In this document: in pieces, positions 42,653 to 55,167 of the stretch | How positions within the stretch are numbered: the first letter of the stretch is position 1 | Layout: the number at the start of each line of letters is the position of its first letter | Source of the DNA: Rugalucina vietnamica | Taxonomy: Eukaryota; Mollusca; Bivalvia; Lucinida; Lucinidae | DNA: 64,000 nucleotides | Direction: 5' to 3' | NCBI GenBank assembly: GCA_964017185.1 | Contig: OZ024880.1 | Span: 43,661,071 to 43,725,070 of the forward strand | Program-made: the position numbers and the translations under genes | The notes under the pieces: generated by a model | What the model was told of the DNA's origin: nothing | What the model saw: the letters and a program-made list of their open reading frames with translations, nothing else | The model's database searches: none

Positions 42653-43713
42653 TTAAGGTACACTGAAAAAAAGTTATAAGAGGCCACCTCATATTTTGTC
42701 TCCTAGTTCAGAAAGTAAAATACGATCAATTAAAATTCATGATCATATGAATAAACCAATGTCTAACAGTGGCTCTGTGAGTTTCTGCATTCCAAAATGC
42801 GTGATACTTCTCACACAGACGAAGCATGTGTAAAGGTACCCTATTTCAAAAAGTCACATTTTATTAACATCAAATTAAATGTCATATTATGACGTTGTGT
42901 TTTTACATTTTAATTTATTTGAAAGTGCTACTGACTGCCATGATGCAAGATAAAATTAAGTCAAAAGTGTTGCTGCAATAAGAATCTTCGTTTCTGTTTT
43001 GCACATGCAAGAAGACAACAACCTGAATAACAGGAATTCAGCTTTTGTATGCAATTTGCATACCAACTTTGTTCTTCTCCAGTTGCGTAATTATCAGCAG
43101 CACGGCATTGAAATTTTCAGCGATTATTTAGGTCAAATACTAGACTCTGATAAACTTTGAAAATTAAAAAAATCGTCCACAAATTTTGTTATTTTGTTCG
43201 TTAAAAATTGGCATTGAAACCGGAAGTGTGCGGCAGCCTTGACATGTTGGTCCTCGAAAATGGTCAAAAACAGTTCAGTCGAATTATATCTCTCATTTCC
43301 AGGCCTCATCAAGTGAATTTAACAGGGGTCAACATGTTTAAGAGGCACATTTATGAATTTTTCAAAAAATCTCAAAATTGGCGATTTTTAAAAATGCATA
43401 AAAATTCTACCAGTAGAGAAAATTCGAATGTTTGATGTTTTTCCGAGCCGTAACGACCCCTTTGATGACACCCGTTCCTAATTTCAATAAATGGTGTGCT
43501 GTATCCAATTTTTTATTTAAAAACATTGATTTTTGCATTTTTACTCCAAAAACGCCTTTAGTAAAAGAAAATTATTTCTTAACACTTTGGAACTTTACTT
43601 ACTTGAAAGACACGTCTTTTGGCAAAAAATGTGCAATTTTGAACTTGGCTTAGAAACAAAAAATGAGTTTGAAAAGTGGCCTCTTTATAACTTTGTTTCA
43701 GTGTAGACCTTAG
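42653..43713. mobile_element. TIR element of about 1.06 kb, possible TTAA target
   Basis: The left end TTAAGGTACACTGAAAAAAA followed by GTTATAAGAGGCCAC mirrors the right end GTGGCCTCTTTATAACTTTG followed by TTTCAGTGTAGACCTTAG, a TIR of about 37 bp with small indels. TTAA at the left and TTAG at the right could be a piggyBac-like target duplication. There is no transposase; inner frames of 61-75 codons are unremarkable. Confidence 0.75.
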
Positions 43714-43743
43714 TGAAGGTGACGAATTCCAGCATCCAAAATA

Positions 43744-44245
43744 AAAAGCAGTAAAAATGTTCAAAGGGGGTAGTATGGGCCATATTGCGCAATTTCGGGT
43801 ACTGAACCCTAATCAGCGACCTTTTATAAACTGGCGACCAAAGCCAGATAAATATACCGCAATTTCAAAAATTTATACAAGGGTTGTCTTAATCAGACAC
43901 ATGCCTAAACGGGGTTAAAAACTGAAAGAATGTTTAGAAGATGGCTCTAAACGTAAAATATTTTGATACTCTGAATATTCTCACTGATCTCAAAGGACCG
44001 AAAGAAATATATAATATAATCTGCACTATGAATGATGTACGGGGAAACGTTTTAGGGCCGCCACACGGCACAACGCTGCAGTAATCGCAAATAAAACACA
44101 AGTTTTATCCTTTGGAAGCAGTAAAAACGTTCAAAGGTAAGTAGCATGGGCCATATTGTGCAATTTCGGGTACTGAACCCTCATCAGCGACCCTTTTTAA
44201 CGATAGCCAGATAAATATACCGCAATTTAAAAAAATTCCATAAGC
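43744..44245 (+). repeat. Direct repeat pair of a dispersed element
   Basis: 43744-43880 and 44118-44245 share GGGCCATATTG, GCAATTTCGGGTACTGAACC, ATCAGCGACC and GATAAATATACCGCAATTT. Between them sits GGGCCGCCACACGGCACAAC, the inverse of a block at 16.24 kb. The inverse of the first block also flanks the SINE at 26.85 kb. The two copies could be terminal repeats of one element of about 500 bp. Confidence 0.65.
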
Positions 44246-44904
44246 ATTCATTTGATACCTTCTAAAATCTTACCTTGCCGTTTAATCTTAAAAAGGAAAT
44301 TAATTTTACACACATGTATTATTTTTGTAATAACAATTTTTAATTTAAACGGTAAAATATCCAGTCAAAATTTGTCATCTTAACTAAGATGGACCTTACC
44401 TTTAAGGCAGCATTGTAATTCTGTGCCCAGGTCACATAAGGTGCGTGTTTTATATAGTAAGAATAGAGGGATCAGGAATTGATGCAATTGAATTTAAAGT
44501 CCCAACATAGACACCAGGTGGGAAAGAAAATACATAAAACACAACAAAAATTTTCCGACAACACACACGAAGAGAAGAATGGCCAGCTTTTTGCCAACAA
44601 GGTAGCCATCCGGCTAAAGTTTAAACGAAACGAAAGGCAACGAGCACGACAGAGAGGCAGGCACAATAAACAGAAGTATAATGAAGATGAACCACTTTGC
44701 CTGGGACATCGATCATCGTTTTTACTGGAGACAACGCCAAAACTATTTTCCTGGAGAAGTCCTCGATTTAATAAAGAAAGGAAATTAAATAAAAACAAAC
44801 ATAGTGTTCAACTGGTGAACACATGTAACAAACACTTTTGATGTAATTAAGTTAAAATCCCAAAGACACCAGAAATACAGAGATTATCATTGTCATTAAT
44901 ACAT
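44246..44904. other. Non-coding, nothing recognised
   Basis: Two overlapping frames of 108 (minus) and 120 (plus) codons cover 44472-44841. The plus frame is Lys/Arg/Gln-rich without a domain. I do not call either a gene. Confidence 0.4.
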
Positions 44905-45418
44905 GTAAAACCAATTTTACTAGGACAGCGAAATTGCCATTTCTATCTGTACAGCGAAAATGTATTAGCGATTATTAAAAACTGATTGAAATAAAATTAA
45001 ACCAAGATCTCAACTGACTGACATATGTATTACAAAATGTTGCTACAGTAAAGCCAAACCTCAACCTGACGATACTAGGCGGGAAGGAGATCATTACTAC
45101 TGATTCACCAATAAAACCATTTTTACTAGGACAGCGAAAGCCTTTCTATCAGTATAGCGAAAATGTCTTAGCGATTATCAAAAACGGATTAGAAAAAAAT
45201 TAAACCAAGACCTCATCTGGCTAACACATGTATTACAAAATGTTGCTGCAATAAAGCCAAAACTTCAACCCAAAGATACTAGGCGGGAAGGAGACCATGC
45301 TGATTCATCAATAAAACCATTTTTACTAGGACAGCGAAATTACCATTTTTATCAGCACTGCGAGAATGTATTAGCGATTAATAAAAACGGATTAGAATAA
45401 AATTAAACCAAGAACTCA
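44905..45418 (+). repeat. Tandem repeat, about 203-bp unit, about 2.5 copies
   Basis: TTTTACTAGGACAGCGAAA recurs at about 44914, 45120 and 45320. TACAAAATGTTGCT and GATACTAGGCGGGAAGGAGA occur once per full unit. Copies diverge moderately. Non-coding. Confidence 0.88.
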
Positions 45419-46024
45419 AGATCTATAAAGCCTCGTTTCCTCACTATTTGAATAATATAGGCAGATAGTATAGCCGCAGAACTGACACTAAAATATGCGG
45501 CGGCCAATTTTGGCCCTTTTTTTATGGGAGAGGGGTTCGTAGAGACCCGAAACAAAAAAAAATCAAAATCGCTTTTGAAACCCCTGAAATAAATGTCGAC
45601 TCATCCAGACAATTGCAGACATCACAACGGGATTAACATTATCGACTGCAGTGCACCAACATCATTCTTCAAGCTGCACATCTCAAACGTTTACCCATAA
45701 TGCAATTTGCAATATTCAATTTCCGTTTGTCAGTTTTCTGTAACACAAGTCAATTACACGTGTATTATGTAAATGTCGAAGCACTTCATCTGAATCTTAA
45801 CAATGTCTTGTCTAGACAAAAGGAAGCTCCGCGTCGGTCTTGGAATAGTAAGGTTTCTATAAGGTGGTGTCGTATTACGGAAACCTTACTTCCTTGAATC
45901 AGGGAGCGTGGTTCCTTAGTGATACAGAATCGAAACTGTCACTATGAGATCCTGCATGGGTATTTTGGGATACACAGGCATAATAAAAGGAACATGGCTT
46001 TTTTTGTGCAAAGGAATGATAAAT
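45419..46024. other. Non-coding, nothing recognised
   Basis: AT-rich, with no repeat family identified. Confidence 0.45.
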
Positions 46025-46258
46025 GAGCCGCCTCGTGGGAAAACCAACAATGTGGTTTCCGAACTGGTCCGACACAAACCGGCCTGTACAAGCACAGAAA
46101 AGAGCTAGAAGCTTGAAATTTCGGATTTAAGTAGAAGAGAAATTGTACTATCCGAGTAGCGAAAACAAAGGCGCTGATCAGCTTCGCGGTTACCGCGAAG
46201 CTGATCTGCGTCTTTGTTTTCGCCTATGTAGATTGTTGGTTTTCCCATGAGGCGGCTC
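46025..46258. mobile_element. Family B MITE, intact, AAAT target duplication
   Basis: Starts GAGCCGCCTCGTGGGAAAAC and ends TTTTCCCATGAGGCGGCTC, with AAAT on both sides (46021-46024, 46259-46262). The hairpin GATCAGCTTCGCGGTTACCG and inverse is perfect. Confidence 0.95.
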
Positions 46259-46794
46259 AAATCATGGGATATGGGATACTGAAGAGACCCTGGAAGGGTG
46301 GTATTCAGGTGAAACATTCCTATTGTGTATGAGCACACTGCGCAACGTCAGTGTTTAGTACATGTACATGTACGTGCATGTTACGCGTAGCTTTTAACGT
46401 CATTTTGTTTTGATTTTTTCTCAACGACGTTGCAAACTGTAAAAATTATTCTATTTGTTTCTGCATAATTAAGTCCAAAAGCGGGTATACATATTGTTCA
46501 TTAAAAATAAAAAAAAGAAGAAGTTCTGTGACAAGTGATATATCGCAATTCGTGTATAAGGTTACTAATTTATGTTATTATTTCACTGTTGATGACGTCG
46601 CATAAATATACGCGACGTCAGTGCAAGGTTTGTCGTTAAAACGGAAAAGGTGTGGATAGTGAACGTTTTTTTTTTTCTCCATATCTTACGGCGCAATCCC
46701 GTGACCCCCATTTTTATTTCATTTAAAATGGTTGCAGTGTTTGCGAATATAATCAAAATGATAGACGTAGTTTAGGAGATATCGCAAAATACGT
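46259..46794. other. Non-coding; short palindrome
   Basis: Contains TGACGTCGC and GCGACGTCA facing each other across 8 bases (about 46592-46618). Otherwise unrecognised. Confidence 0.45.
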
Positions 46795-47010
46795 ACAAAA
46801 GATACAAGTAGGCAATGATAAGGAAATGACGCAATCAGAAAGAAATTCCCACTCCATAAACCGAGGGGTGGGAAAAAACTAGAATGACACTTAGGTACTT
46901 ATACCAAGAAACCATAAACATACAGTAAGCCGAGTGAGCAGCTATTCCCCAATAGGCAGCCACTCAGTTACCTGAACTAAAATATGAAAACGTACAAAGG
47001 AAAAATTGTC
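46795..47010 (-). repeat. Retroelement 3' tail fragment
   Basis: Inverse tail: ACAAGTAGGCAATGATAAGG, CCACTCCATAAACCGAGG, GTAAGCCGAGTGAGCAGC, CACTCAGTTACCTGAACT. Confidence 0.75.
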
Positions 47011-48010
47011 GAGAAAGCTAATTTTGCTTTTAAGAGCATATTGTTACAGTATCAAAATATAAGAAAATAACAGTCATCGTGTGTGTAAGTTGTTTTTACA
47101 GTAATAACACATGTATTTTAAAAAACACATGTCCGCTTCGGTGCGGTTTTTGAAATGCACGAGAAACATCCGAAAAGCTATGATACCATGGAAACGAGGC
47201 CCGTGACACATCCCCACCCCCCACCCCCCCCACCACCACCACCATTTTTATTTCGAGTTTATTCCAACGATACAAATATCTTGATGCATGTGAAGCTTCA
47301 AGAAGATCATATGCGGGAATCGAATCATGAGTAGTGTTTCCCTTAAAGGGATATCGCGATAGGAGTTTCAGGGATTCTTGTCAGAACTTTAAAGGCATAT
47401 GAGATACCTTTCCAAAAATAAAGGGATATGGGATTCTGAGACCCCCTTTCCAGGGCATTCACTATATGTCCAAAATGGGACAGAAGTATACCGCACATGG
47501 CCGAAAAGATAGACACACTTTCCATTGTACTGTCTTTGGCATTTTACTAGAACTAACAATTTGTTTATTAAATTGTGTTTACACCAAACGTATCAAGATC
47601 CGAGCTTACTTATTACCACCGTAATGAGGAAGTCTGCGTCTATCTTTGATGTTCCTAGCAATAAATAAATTTTTATGGATTTAATAACCGATGATTCATA
47701 AACAATTATCTATCTCTCATTCTGATATTTATTCCATTAGACAAAACGTGCAATGAGATGTCGGAGTCTGTATAAATCAAACAGCGAAACACGAATCTAA
47801 AAACAATAGTTTAATTTTTGCAGGGGTATTTGGCTCACAGCTTGTTCATCCTTAGCTCTTCAACAAGCAATTAAACTGGGCTTTCGCTCTCGCATTTCAA
47901 CACAATACCGGGTCCTCAAACAAAAACAATCCTCGATGAATTTGATCACATTCTCTTTAATTTGATTACGTCAGATAGACATGTAAAAGTAAAGGAAAAC
48001 AATGACCAGG
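47011..48010. other. Non-coding; C-rich tract
   Basis: A C/CCA-rich low-complexity stretch at about 47210-47243 (CCCCACCCCCC, CACCACCACCACC). The rest is unrecognised. Confidence 0.5.
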
Positions 48011-48256
48011 AACTGGTCCCGAGGTTATAAAAGTTTTATCATGCTCAGCTCAACTGAGACTCAATTTTATCCTGTTAATAAACGTTAGAATGCCAACAAT
48101 TGGTGGCATTTTAACATTTATTAGTAGGATAAATTACTGGCTGTGATGGTCAAAACCCAAAATTTCAATCAATTTGGGCTATTTCAGTATTTATGAATAG
48201 TTTAAATTTCTTGCTCAGCTGAGCATGACAATATCTTTATAACCTCGGGACCAGTT
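48011..48256. mobile_element. 246-bp TIR element
   Basis: The ends AACTGGTCCCGAGGTTATAA and TTATAACCTCGGGACCAGTT are perfect inverted repeats of 20 bp. They are extended by imperfect ATCATGCTCAGCT/AGCTGAGCATGAC. A second palindrome, GAATGCCAACAATTGGTGGC, sits in the middle. Non-coding. Confidence 0.88.
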
Positions 48257-48471
48257 ACACTCAAATCCAATGTACCATCCGAGGTAGGGTACTGAGGTGG
48301 GAAATGCCAAACTGACAATCCGATTCTGGTACAACGAGAAATAATCGTTAGCAACTACTTCCCTAAAGGTGTCCACTTAGTTGTCAGTTATTATATACAC
48401 GTATAAAATGTAGCCATGATCACAATACCATTGTCTTGTACCTAAGGTCATGATCATAGTCCATCCTCAGT

Positions 48472-48722
48472 CAATCAGGAAAACATGTCCGTGAAAAGTA
48501 TACCCCCTTAAACCCCACTTTTATATAGTAAAACTGGGGTATGCAGGGGTATACCTATTTTTCTTATTTTTGCTCCAAAACATAGATTGTGGGTACTCGT
48601 TAGAACCCCACAATCTATGTTTTGAGCAAAAATAAGAAAAATATCAAAATTTTTCCTCTGAAAATTATCGATTTTTGACCTGAAAAAATTACTGTATATC
48701 ATATGGGCATGTTTTCGTAATG
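48472..48722 (+). mobile_element. Family A MITE, centre deleted
   Basis: Starts CAATCAGGAAAACATGTCC and ends ATGTTTTCGTAATG. The palindrome centre is collapsed: GGGTACTCGTTAGAACC joins directly to CCACAATCTATG, removing most of the hairpin loop. Confidence 0.9.
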
Positions 48723-50234
48723 TTAGTCAAATGACGATATCTGTGCGTTTCAACTTAAATACTCGATCCGAGTGCACGTGATTCTAGCCTCGAATATGAG
48801 GCTCCGACTCAAGACCTTTAAATAGCAGTACTAGGAGAAACATTTAACTACTGCCATTCCAACCGCTTGCAATGTATTTCTAGGAGCAAAAGACCGTTGG
48901 TGCCAGTAAAAAGTTCGTTGTTTCCTAACAACATTTTCTTATTCTATGCTTTAACAACCGTAAAGTTTTTCGTTGTTCCATGAATATCAACGTTTGTATT
49001 TCACACTAGTTTTGATTGTTGCAGCAATTTGCATCATGATCATGTTATTCCTGTATTTACTCAAATTTCGAACAAGTTTTCGTATTGTAACAGCCGTGTC
49101 CAGAAATAGCCTGTCAAAGCCGTTTCTGACAAGAACCGACATACATTACACTATATGTAACGGAATACTGATTAGCGGACTGATCTATCTATGTAATGAA
49201 AGCATCGCTGATCAGAATTGCGGTAACCGCGCATCGTTATAATTGTACATTGTTAAGAACTGTATTTTCACGCGATGTGGCACATGCTGTGCTTTTGTTT
49301 AGAGTTTCGGAGTGCACTGCGTTCATCAAGAAATAGCTTGTTTCTCTCAAAATGAAACATCAATGGTTTTGTACATGGATTAACAGGTGGCACGGAACAT
49401 CTTTCATTGCATAGCATTCTCAGTTCGGTGCATTTTTCTCACGGCCATTCTCATGTACATGTATATTCCTAAAGTTCTACAAATAAATATTGTTATTCGG
49501 GATATGTTGATCCGTTACGTCAATGTTTTACCCCTATAGCACTCTGCATCGTTTTCTTGAATTATCAAAAGGCTAAACAGGGAGCAATAACCAGGCACTG
49601 TCACAATCTTGAACACAAATTACACAGAAAACTATTCAGAAATACGGTGTAGCTGGACCATATAATATAATTCAAAATCTAATTACATTAAACCGATGAT
49701 TTTTTTTTCTCAAAAGGTGGCAAAACAACTAAGTATATATCTGCATTAAATTGACATCAAATAAAAACAAAACAACCTCATAGAATCACAGCATTTGAAC
49801 GGAAGTTATAAATTCCCTGGGGTGCTCATTTGACGCAATTCAATTTATTTTCATTTACGTAATACAAAACGGGCGGTCACTGACACGTCCTTCGAACGCT
49901 AATTGTTTTTTATAAAACAATCAAGATGTAACAAAGTCAGCATCTTATTTCGCTATATTCTGGCCGAATGCACTTTTTTCTTCAGAAATTGTCTGCTTAG
50001 CCATAGATGCCAATTTACATATAAATTACTGACCGGGCGTCAGAATGTAGGGCATACTGTTGCTGTCATAAACAATAAACAGTCGGTTCCTAACAACAAA
50101 TACAGTATCGCACACAAATAGCCATTTTGTATGAAATTTATTACAAGACCCTTTCGCCAAGTCTACACGAGCTTTGGGCCAGTTTACTAATTTCCAAAAC
50201 GACACGAACACAGCTTGAACCGTCGTAGCGGTGA
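48723..50234. other. Non-coding, nothing recognised
   Basis: The 89-codon frame at 48973-49242 begins with a hydrophobic stretch (LVLIVAAICIMIMLFLYLL), but the rest carries no recognisable motif. I leave it uncalled. Confidence 0.4.
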
Positions 50235-50430
50235 AAAGGTACTAGTAGGCAACGATCAGGAAAAGTCGCAATCAGAAAAAGATTCCCACTCCAAGAACCG
50301 AAGTGGGAAAACACTAAATTAACAATCAGGTACTTATACCATGAACACATATCGTAAGCCGAATGAGCAGCTATTTTCCCAGTAGGTGGCCACTCAGTTA
50401 CCTAATAAAAATAGGATAACATACATAAGG
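50235..50430 (-). repeat. Retroelement 3' tail fragment
   Basis: Inverse tail: GGTACTAGTAGGCAACGATC, GATTCCCACTCCAAGAACCG, CATATCGTAAGCCGAATGAG, AAGGCGCC at the end. Confidence 0.8.
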
Positions 50431-50919
50431 CGCCAGTTATTACTCAGGCGGTTCCATATATACATCGGACAGGAATGATTATATAGTAAAACGATATGAC
50501 CTTGCCGGTTTTAATCAAGTGGAAACGTCTTTTCTATGGACATGTTTATATAAAGATGACATTGGAACCAAAACGGACTATTCCCGAAAGGAGGACACTC
50601 AGCTGTTTGACACCAAAGAACACAACAGGTCTTCTAACATACCTCCTACTAGTCTTCAACAGCCATTGGGTTTTGAATATGTCGGCCCCTGACTGTTTTC
50701 CAAACCGTATAATCCTGTCTCGGTGTCCACTGTGTGAATTTCTTATATTGATTGACAACTTTTGCTTTCTTATCTACCTTGTAAGGCAGACCGATATTCA
50801 GTGCGAACGGAATTATTCTTATTGATATGCATAATCACAGACAAGCACATGTCATGATGCCCTTTGGTCTCGCCAGCAATCGTGACGTGAGGGATTTCAG
50901 ATTAGGCTCTTGAATGCAA
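50431..50919. other. Non-coding, nothing recognised
   Basis: A 109-codon plus frame (50496-50825) overlaps a 70-codon minus frame. No motif. Confidence 0.4.
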
Positions 50920-51072
50920 ACCAAGCTGCAGCCATATACAATCAGCGGCTTGGAATCAAAAAGTGGAGAAGACCTATCCATGTAGCGAAAACAAACGGGC
51001 GCTGACCAACAGCTGATATACGGCTTTGTATTCACAAAAGCAAAAGGCAGCATTGTCTTATGAAACGCCTCA
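50920..51072. mobile_element. Family B MITE remnant
   Basis: GTGGAGAAGACCTATCCATG, TAGCGAAAACAAACGGGCGC, TGACCAACAGCTGATATACG and TCTTATGAAACGCCTC follow the family B order, heavily decayed. Confidence 0.6.
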
Positions 51073-52064
51073 AATGTAAATAGACACTGTCATTCCCTCA
51101 GCTGTTCAACGTGTACTTACGATTTTGCATGTACAAACGAGTTTATGACAGTATGAATCGATGTGTATTAGTAAGTTTGCCATTTCCTGATCGCTTTATC
51201 TTTACCTTAAAAGACCACTGCTTTCAACTTACTCTCTATGACAGTAGATGTTTTTACGTATTATTGCTTAATGTACGTTACTGAAGATGAGATATTTAGA
51301 GAGAAAATATTTATTCCGGTTGCCTTTCCAGAATGTTCTTTAAGTAAGTCAGTCTAGGAGTCTTTGATATTTAGTGGCCTGATGGTATTTTCGGCTTTAA
51401 CTTCTGGACCGTTTTGATTTTCATCAGTTATGACAAATACATAGTACATTACAATAAAATCAGCAGAGAGAATATGTTTGGACCTCTTCGGTTAGCCATA
51501 AAACCCAGCGGTATGACTTCAAACGTATTTTAATCAATCAAGTCTGTTAGTTATTCTGGAAGAAATCGGTAGGTAATCATCGAATGATCCCAAATGTTAT
51601 GCCAAGTGATGTAAAATGGTTTTATGGTACGTTACTTCAGTATTCAGTAGCAGGTCAATATCCTGCCTTGGAAGTACTGATTTCTGTATTTTGGCTTCCT
51701 AGTTAACAGACATCAGTCATTACGGACGACACAGCTTTTCTGTGTACTACGTACCGGTACTGTTCTATGACTAGTCGATACCAATAAGGCGTTAGTTTAC
51801 TTCGAGAGCTAATTTGACCTACTTTGCAACCCCCCACCCACCCCCATTCAAGGACAATTTTTCATGGGTGCCAAATCGTTCATTGGGACCCCAGAAATGT
51901 AAAGAATGTTTCTCCTCTTGCACTATGAAAAAAATGCATGGTTTCAATGGCAATTGTTAACGATGATTTGGAGCTCTTGACTCCACGTTCCGAATCTCTT
52001 CCAATCACCAACTCGGGTACCGCACTCCCCGTAGAATTGAGATGGCTTTATCTCTTCTTTGTAT
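51073..52064. other. Non-coding, nothing recognised
   Basis: Contains a short C-rich tract at about 51829-51845. Confidence 0.45.
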
Positions 52065-52344
52065 CATCAGGCAAACATGTCTGTGAAATAAATACCCCCT
52101 TATACCCCCACTTTTATATAACAAAACTGGGGTATGCAGGGGTATACCTATTTTTCTTATTTTTGCTTCAAAGCATAGGTTGTGGGTAATCGTTAGAACC
52201 GCCTCGCCGAGGCGATTCTAACGTGTACACACAATCTGTGTTTTGAGCAAATATAAGAAAAAGATCAAAATTTTTCTGCTGAAAATTTTCATTATTTGTA
52301 ACTTTAAAAATCCTTGTATATTACATATGCATGGTTTCGTAATG
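52065..52344 (+). mobile_element. Family A MITE
   Basis: Starts CATCAGGCAAACATGTCTG, has centre GTTAGAACCGCCTCGCCGAG and its inverse, and ends ATGGTTTCGTAATG. Confidence 0.92.
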
Positions 52345-52454
52345 TACAAGAGGTCGTTTGAAACATCTGGAGTGCTTGAGCACTAGCGTTAAGTGATAAG
52401 AATTCGTAGAAAAAATTCTACGAACCAAAATGGCTCAAACAGGCTTGTTTATCT

Positions 52455-52862
52455 GCAGACACTTGAAGCTTTGACGATATTACCAACAAGCAGTAAAATA
52501 AGTTACCAATTAGGTTATACATTCTAAAGCTTACCTGCACGTTGGTTGCTACAAGCTCGTTTCTCATTGGAATGTGACAACTGGAGACTAGTTCGCGACT
52601 ATTTCGCGACAAAGATTAAGGATATAAACACAACTTTCACGTTGCAGTCTCATTGAATGGACATTTATGCGACAAATTTGCGAATTTCGGTCTAATTTTG
52701 AATATGTAATATATAACGTACGACAGTCGCGAGACATTCGTGAGAGTGTCTCACGGTTCCGGTCGCCTATAAGCAGGCACTTGAAGTCAACAAGTAGAAA
52801 ATAAGTAACCAATTAGATGATACATTCTAAAGCTTACCTGCACGTTTGTTGCTACACGCATA
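52455..52862 (+). repeat. Direct repeat pair, about 318 bp apart
   Basis: GCAGACACTTGAAG (52455) and GCAGGCACTTGAAG (52773) each begin a segment of about 90-105 bp with ACCAATTAG, ATACATTCTAAAGCTTACCT and GCACGTT. A small hairpin TTCGTAGAA/TTCTACGAA lies at 52402-52419. Confidence 0.85.
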
Positions 52863-53189
52863 TATGTTTAATCCATATTGTGCCATAAATGGGCATCGAA
52901 AATAAAACGAAGGGTACTTGATAAATTAAAAACGAGGATAGTTGCGAAGCCTATTCTAATGCCTAAATGAGCAAACTCATAAGGAAACTAATTTTTGAAT
53001 AACGTACTGCTATCAAAAAGCCATACCATAAAATAAACATTATATACAATAATGCCGACGGGTTGATAGTTTGGCTCGCAAGTCCGCAGATGTGATTTTC
53101 ACAAGTTTAGTATTGACACGAAAAGCTTGCTAATATACAATCTAGGTCGTGGTTACAAAATAGTAAGAAATTCCTGCATCTGTCTTTTT
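52863..53189. other. Non-coding, nothing recognised
   Basis: AT-rich spacer before a family A element. Confidence 0.45.
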
Positions 53190-53445
53190 CATCAGGAAAA
53201 CATGTCCGTGTAATGTGTACCCCGTCAAACCCCACTTTTATATAGCAAGGGGTATAGCTATTTTTCTTATTTTTGCTCCAAAACATAGATTGTGGGTACT
53301 CGTTAGAACTGCCTCGGCGCTAACGTGTACCCACAATCAATGTTTTGAGCAAAAATAAGAAAAACATCATTTTTTTTTCTATTGAAATTTTCAATTTCAG
53401 CAGAAAAAACAATTCTGTATATTGCATGGACAAGTTTTCATAATG
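53190..53445 (+). mobile_element. Family A MITE
   Basis: Starts CATCAGGAAAACATGTCC and ends ACAAGTTTTCATAATG. The centre has lost about 14 bp (CTGCCTCGGCGCTAACGTG). Confidence 0.9.
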
Positions 53446-54744
53446 TATAGACATCCAAGTGTCTGGATGTATCATCAGCTGGTATGAATAGGTACAAAAT
53501 GATAATAAAGTGCCTTTCACTTTGCTTTTATATAGATATTTAAGTCAGGTGGAAAGATTTTCAGAGAAACAACGCCTATTCATTGGCAACGTTTAGATTG
53601 TTTAATGTCACATTGATTGCCGTAAAATTTTCATTCCGTTTGATCTTAAGATTCTCCAGTTATCTAAGTGAACAAAAATAAAATGGGAAAATCTTCTTCT
53701 ACTGTTTCTACAGAAATGTAACACGGTGTTACTTGCACTGAATTTCACTGGATTCTTAAGCTAAACGTGTAATGACGTTACAAATCGAAATTTATCGACA
53801 TTTGATTGCATACATTCGGGCCCAATCATTTATCCAGATGCAAACAGAAAATATTACATTACTAAATTGAATGTTGCTTAGCATTCTTACTGTATTCGCA
53901 AAGCGTAATAGCGGTTTTAAGGTGATTTCACGTGCATGTACGTTATGGCAGTTGCATACGCAGCATGCATTGCGTGCTTCTATGAAAGGATGGAATAAAA
54001 CAGAAATAAAATTAATAGAATACCTTACAGGAAATATTTATGTTGCTATGAAATTAACATTCACAAATGTTACTTCACTATTTATGGGATCGAAAAATGT
54101 AAACATACACGCCATGAATCGCATAATAAGAAAACATTTTCCTTCATATCTTTTACCATTGTCTGCATTTGTTTTTCATTCTTGCTCTCAAAACCGAGAA
54201 GACGCACTACCGTGGTGATTATGTACGCTCCTTTTTCACTTTTTTTTCTAGAACAATGTTTTCGAAATGACGTAAGCAGATAGCGATAATAGCCCCTCAT
54301 TATTGCCTCATATACAAGAGCGTTAATTTGAGAGTCAGACACTCTTTGCTTGACCAAAGCAGCACAGGAAAGCAATTGTTCAAATGAATCATCCGAAGTA
54401 AAAACTAAACCTTCAGTTTGAATTCGAAATGATAACATGTAAAAACGTCAAAGAGAACGTACAATCAAAACATGCATGCAAGTCCACGAACTAGTTTTTA
54501 CTGCATTTAAGTTCATGTACTAATGCAACAATGTATTTGTATTTTATATCGCATATAAATCGTAGTCGTTCAGTGGCCATAGTGCGCTCTCGCTGCTGTG
54601 TTTGCATGATGTCTATTCCTGGTTCTGATTATTTAAGGTTTTTAATTTAGATATTGGAAGGTGATTTTAATCTATGTTTGAAACTTGCTGATCTTTTCCG
54701 TTGAAAACAACAAAATTTCATCTGTTTATGTATTTAGTGTTTTT
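53446..54744. other. Non-coding or unrecognised
   Basis: Two frames, 115 codons plus (53871-54218) and 118 codons minus (54082-54438), overlap over 137 bp. The minus one (with SFEQLLSCAALVKQRV) could be a host exon but has no motif I recognise and no flanking splice sites I can defend. Left uncalled. Confidence 0.4.

Positions 54745-54787
<43 letters not shown>
54745..54787. repeat. (TTG)n microsatellite
   Basis: About 14 uninterrupted TTG units followed by TTTTGTTTTC. Confidence 0.95.
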
Positions 54788-54932
54788 TGTTTTCTGATGT
54801 TTCGTTCTCTTTTCTTTTCTTGTAATCTAGTCTGTACTTCAATTGGCCATAACGCAGTTTCTAACAGTCCGGCTCCCTCATAATAAACTGTGTGTGTTCG
54901 TTTACAATTTTCAATTCAACGTAATAATAATT

Positions 54933-55167
54933 GAGCCGCATCGTGAGAAAACCGGATTTTTGCCTAGGCGAAAACAAAGGCGCAGATCAGCTTCGCGGTA
55001 ACCGCGAAGCTGATCAGCGCCTTTGTTTTCGCTACTCGGATAGTACAATTCCTCTTCTACTTAAATCCGAAATTTCAGGCTTTTAGCTCTTTTCTGAGCT
55101 TGTACAGGCCGGTTTGTGTCGGACCTGGTCGGAAACCCCGAAGACCGGTTTTCTTGCGTCGCGGCTC
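54933..55167. mobile_element. Family B MITE
   Basis: Starts GAGCCGCATCGTGAGAAAAC and ends TTTTCTTGCGTCGCGGCTC. The hairpin GATCAGCTTCGCGGTAACCG and inverse is perfect. Confidence 0.92.

Noticed and set aside
44472-44841. Overlapping 108- and 120-codon frames
   Set aside because: Opposite strands over the same DNA, basic low-complexity composition, no motif.
48973-49242. Possible membrane peptide (hydrophobic N-terminus)
   Set aside because: Hydrophobic runs are common in AT-rich random frames. There is no further support.
53871-54438. Two overlapping frames of 115 and 118 codons on opposite strands
   Set aside because: No recognisable domain, no splice or start context, and mutual overlap. 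The minus frame remains a weak exon candidate only.
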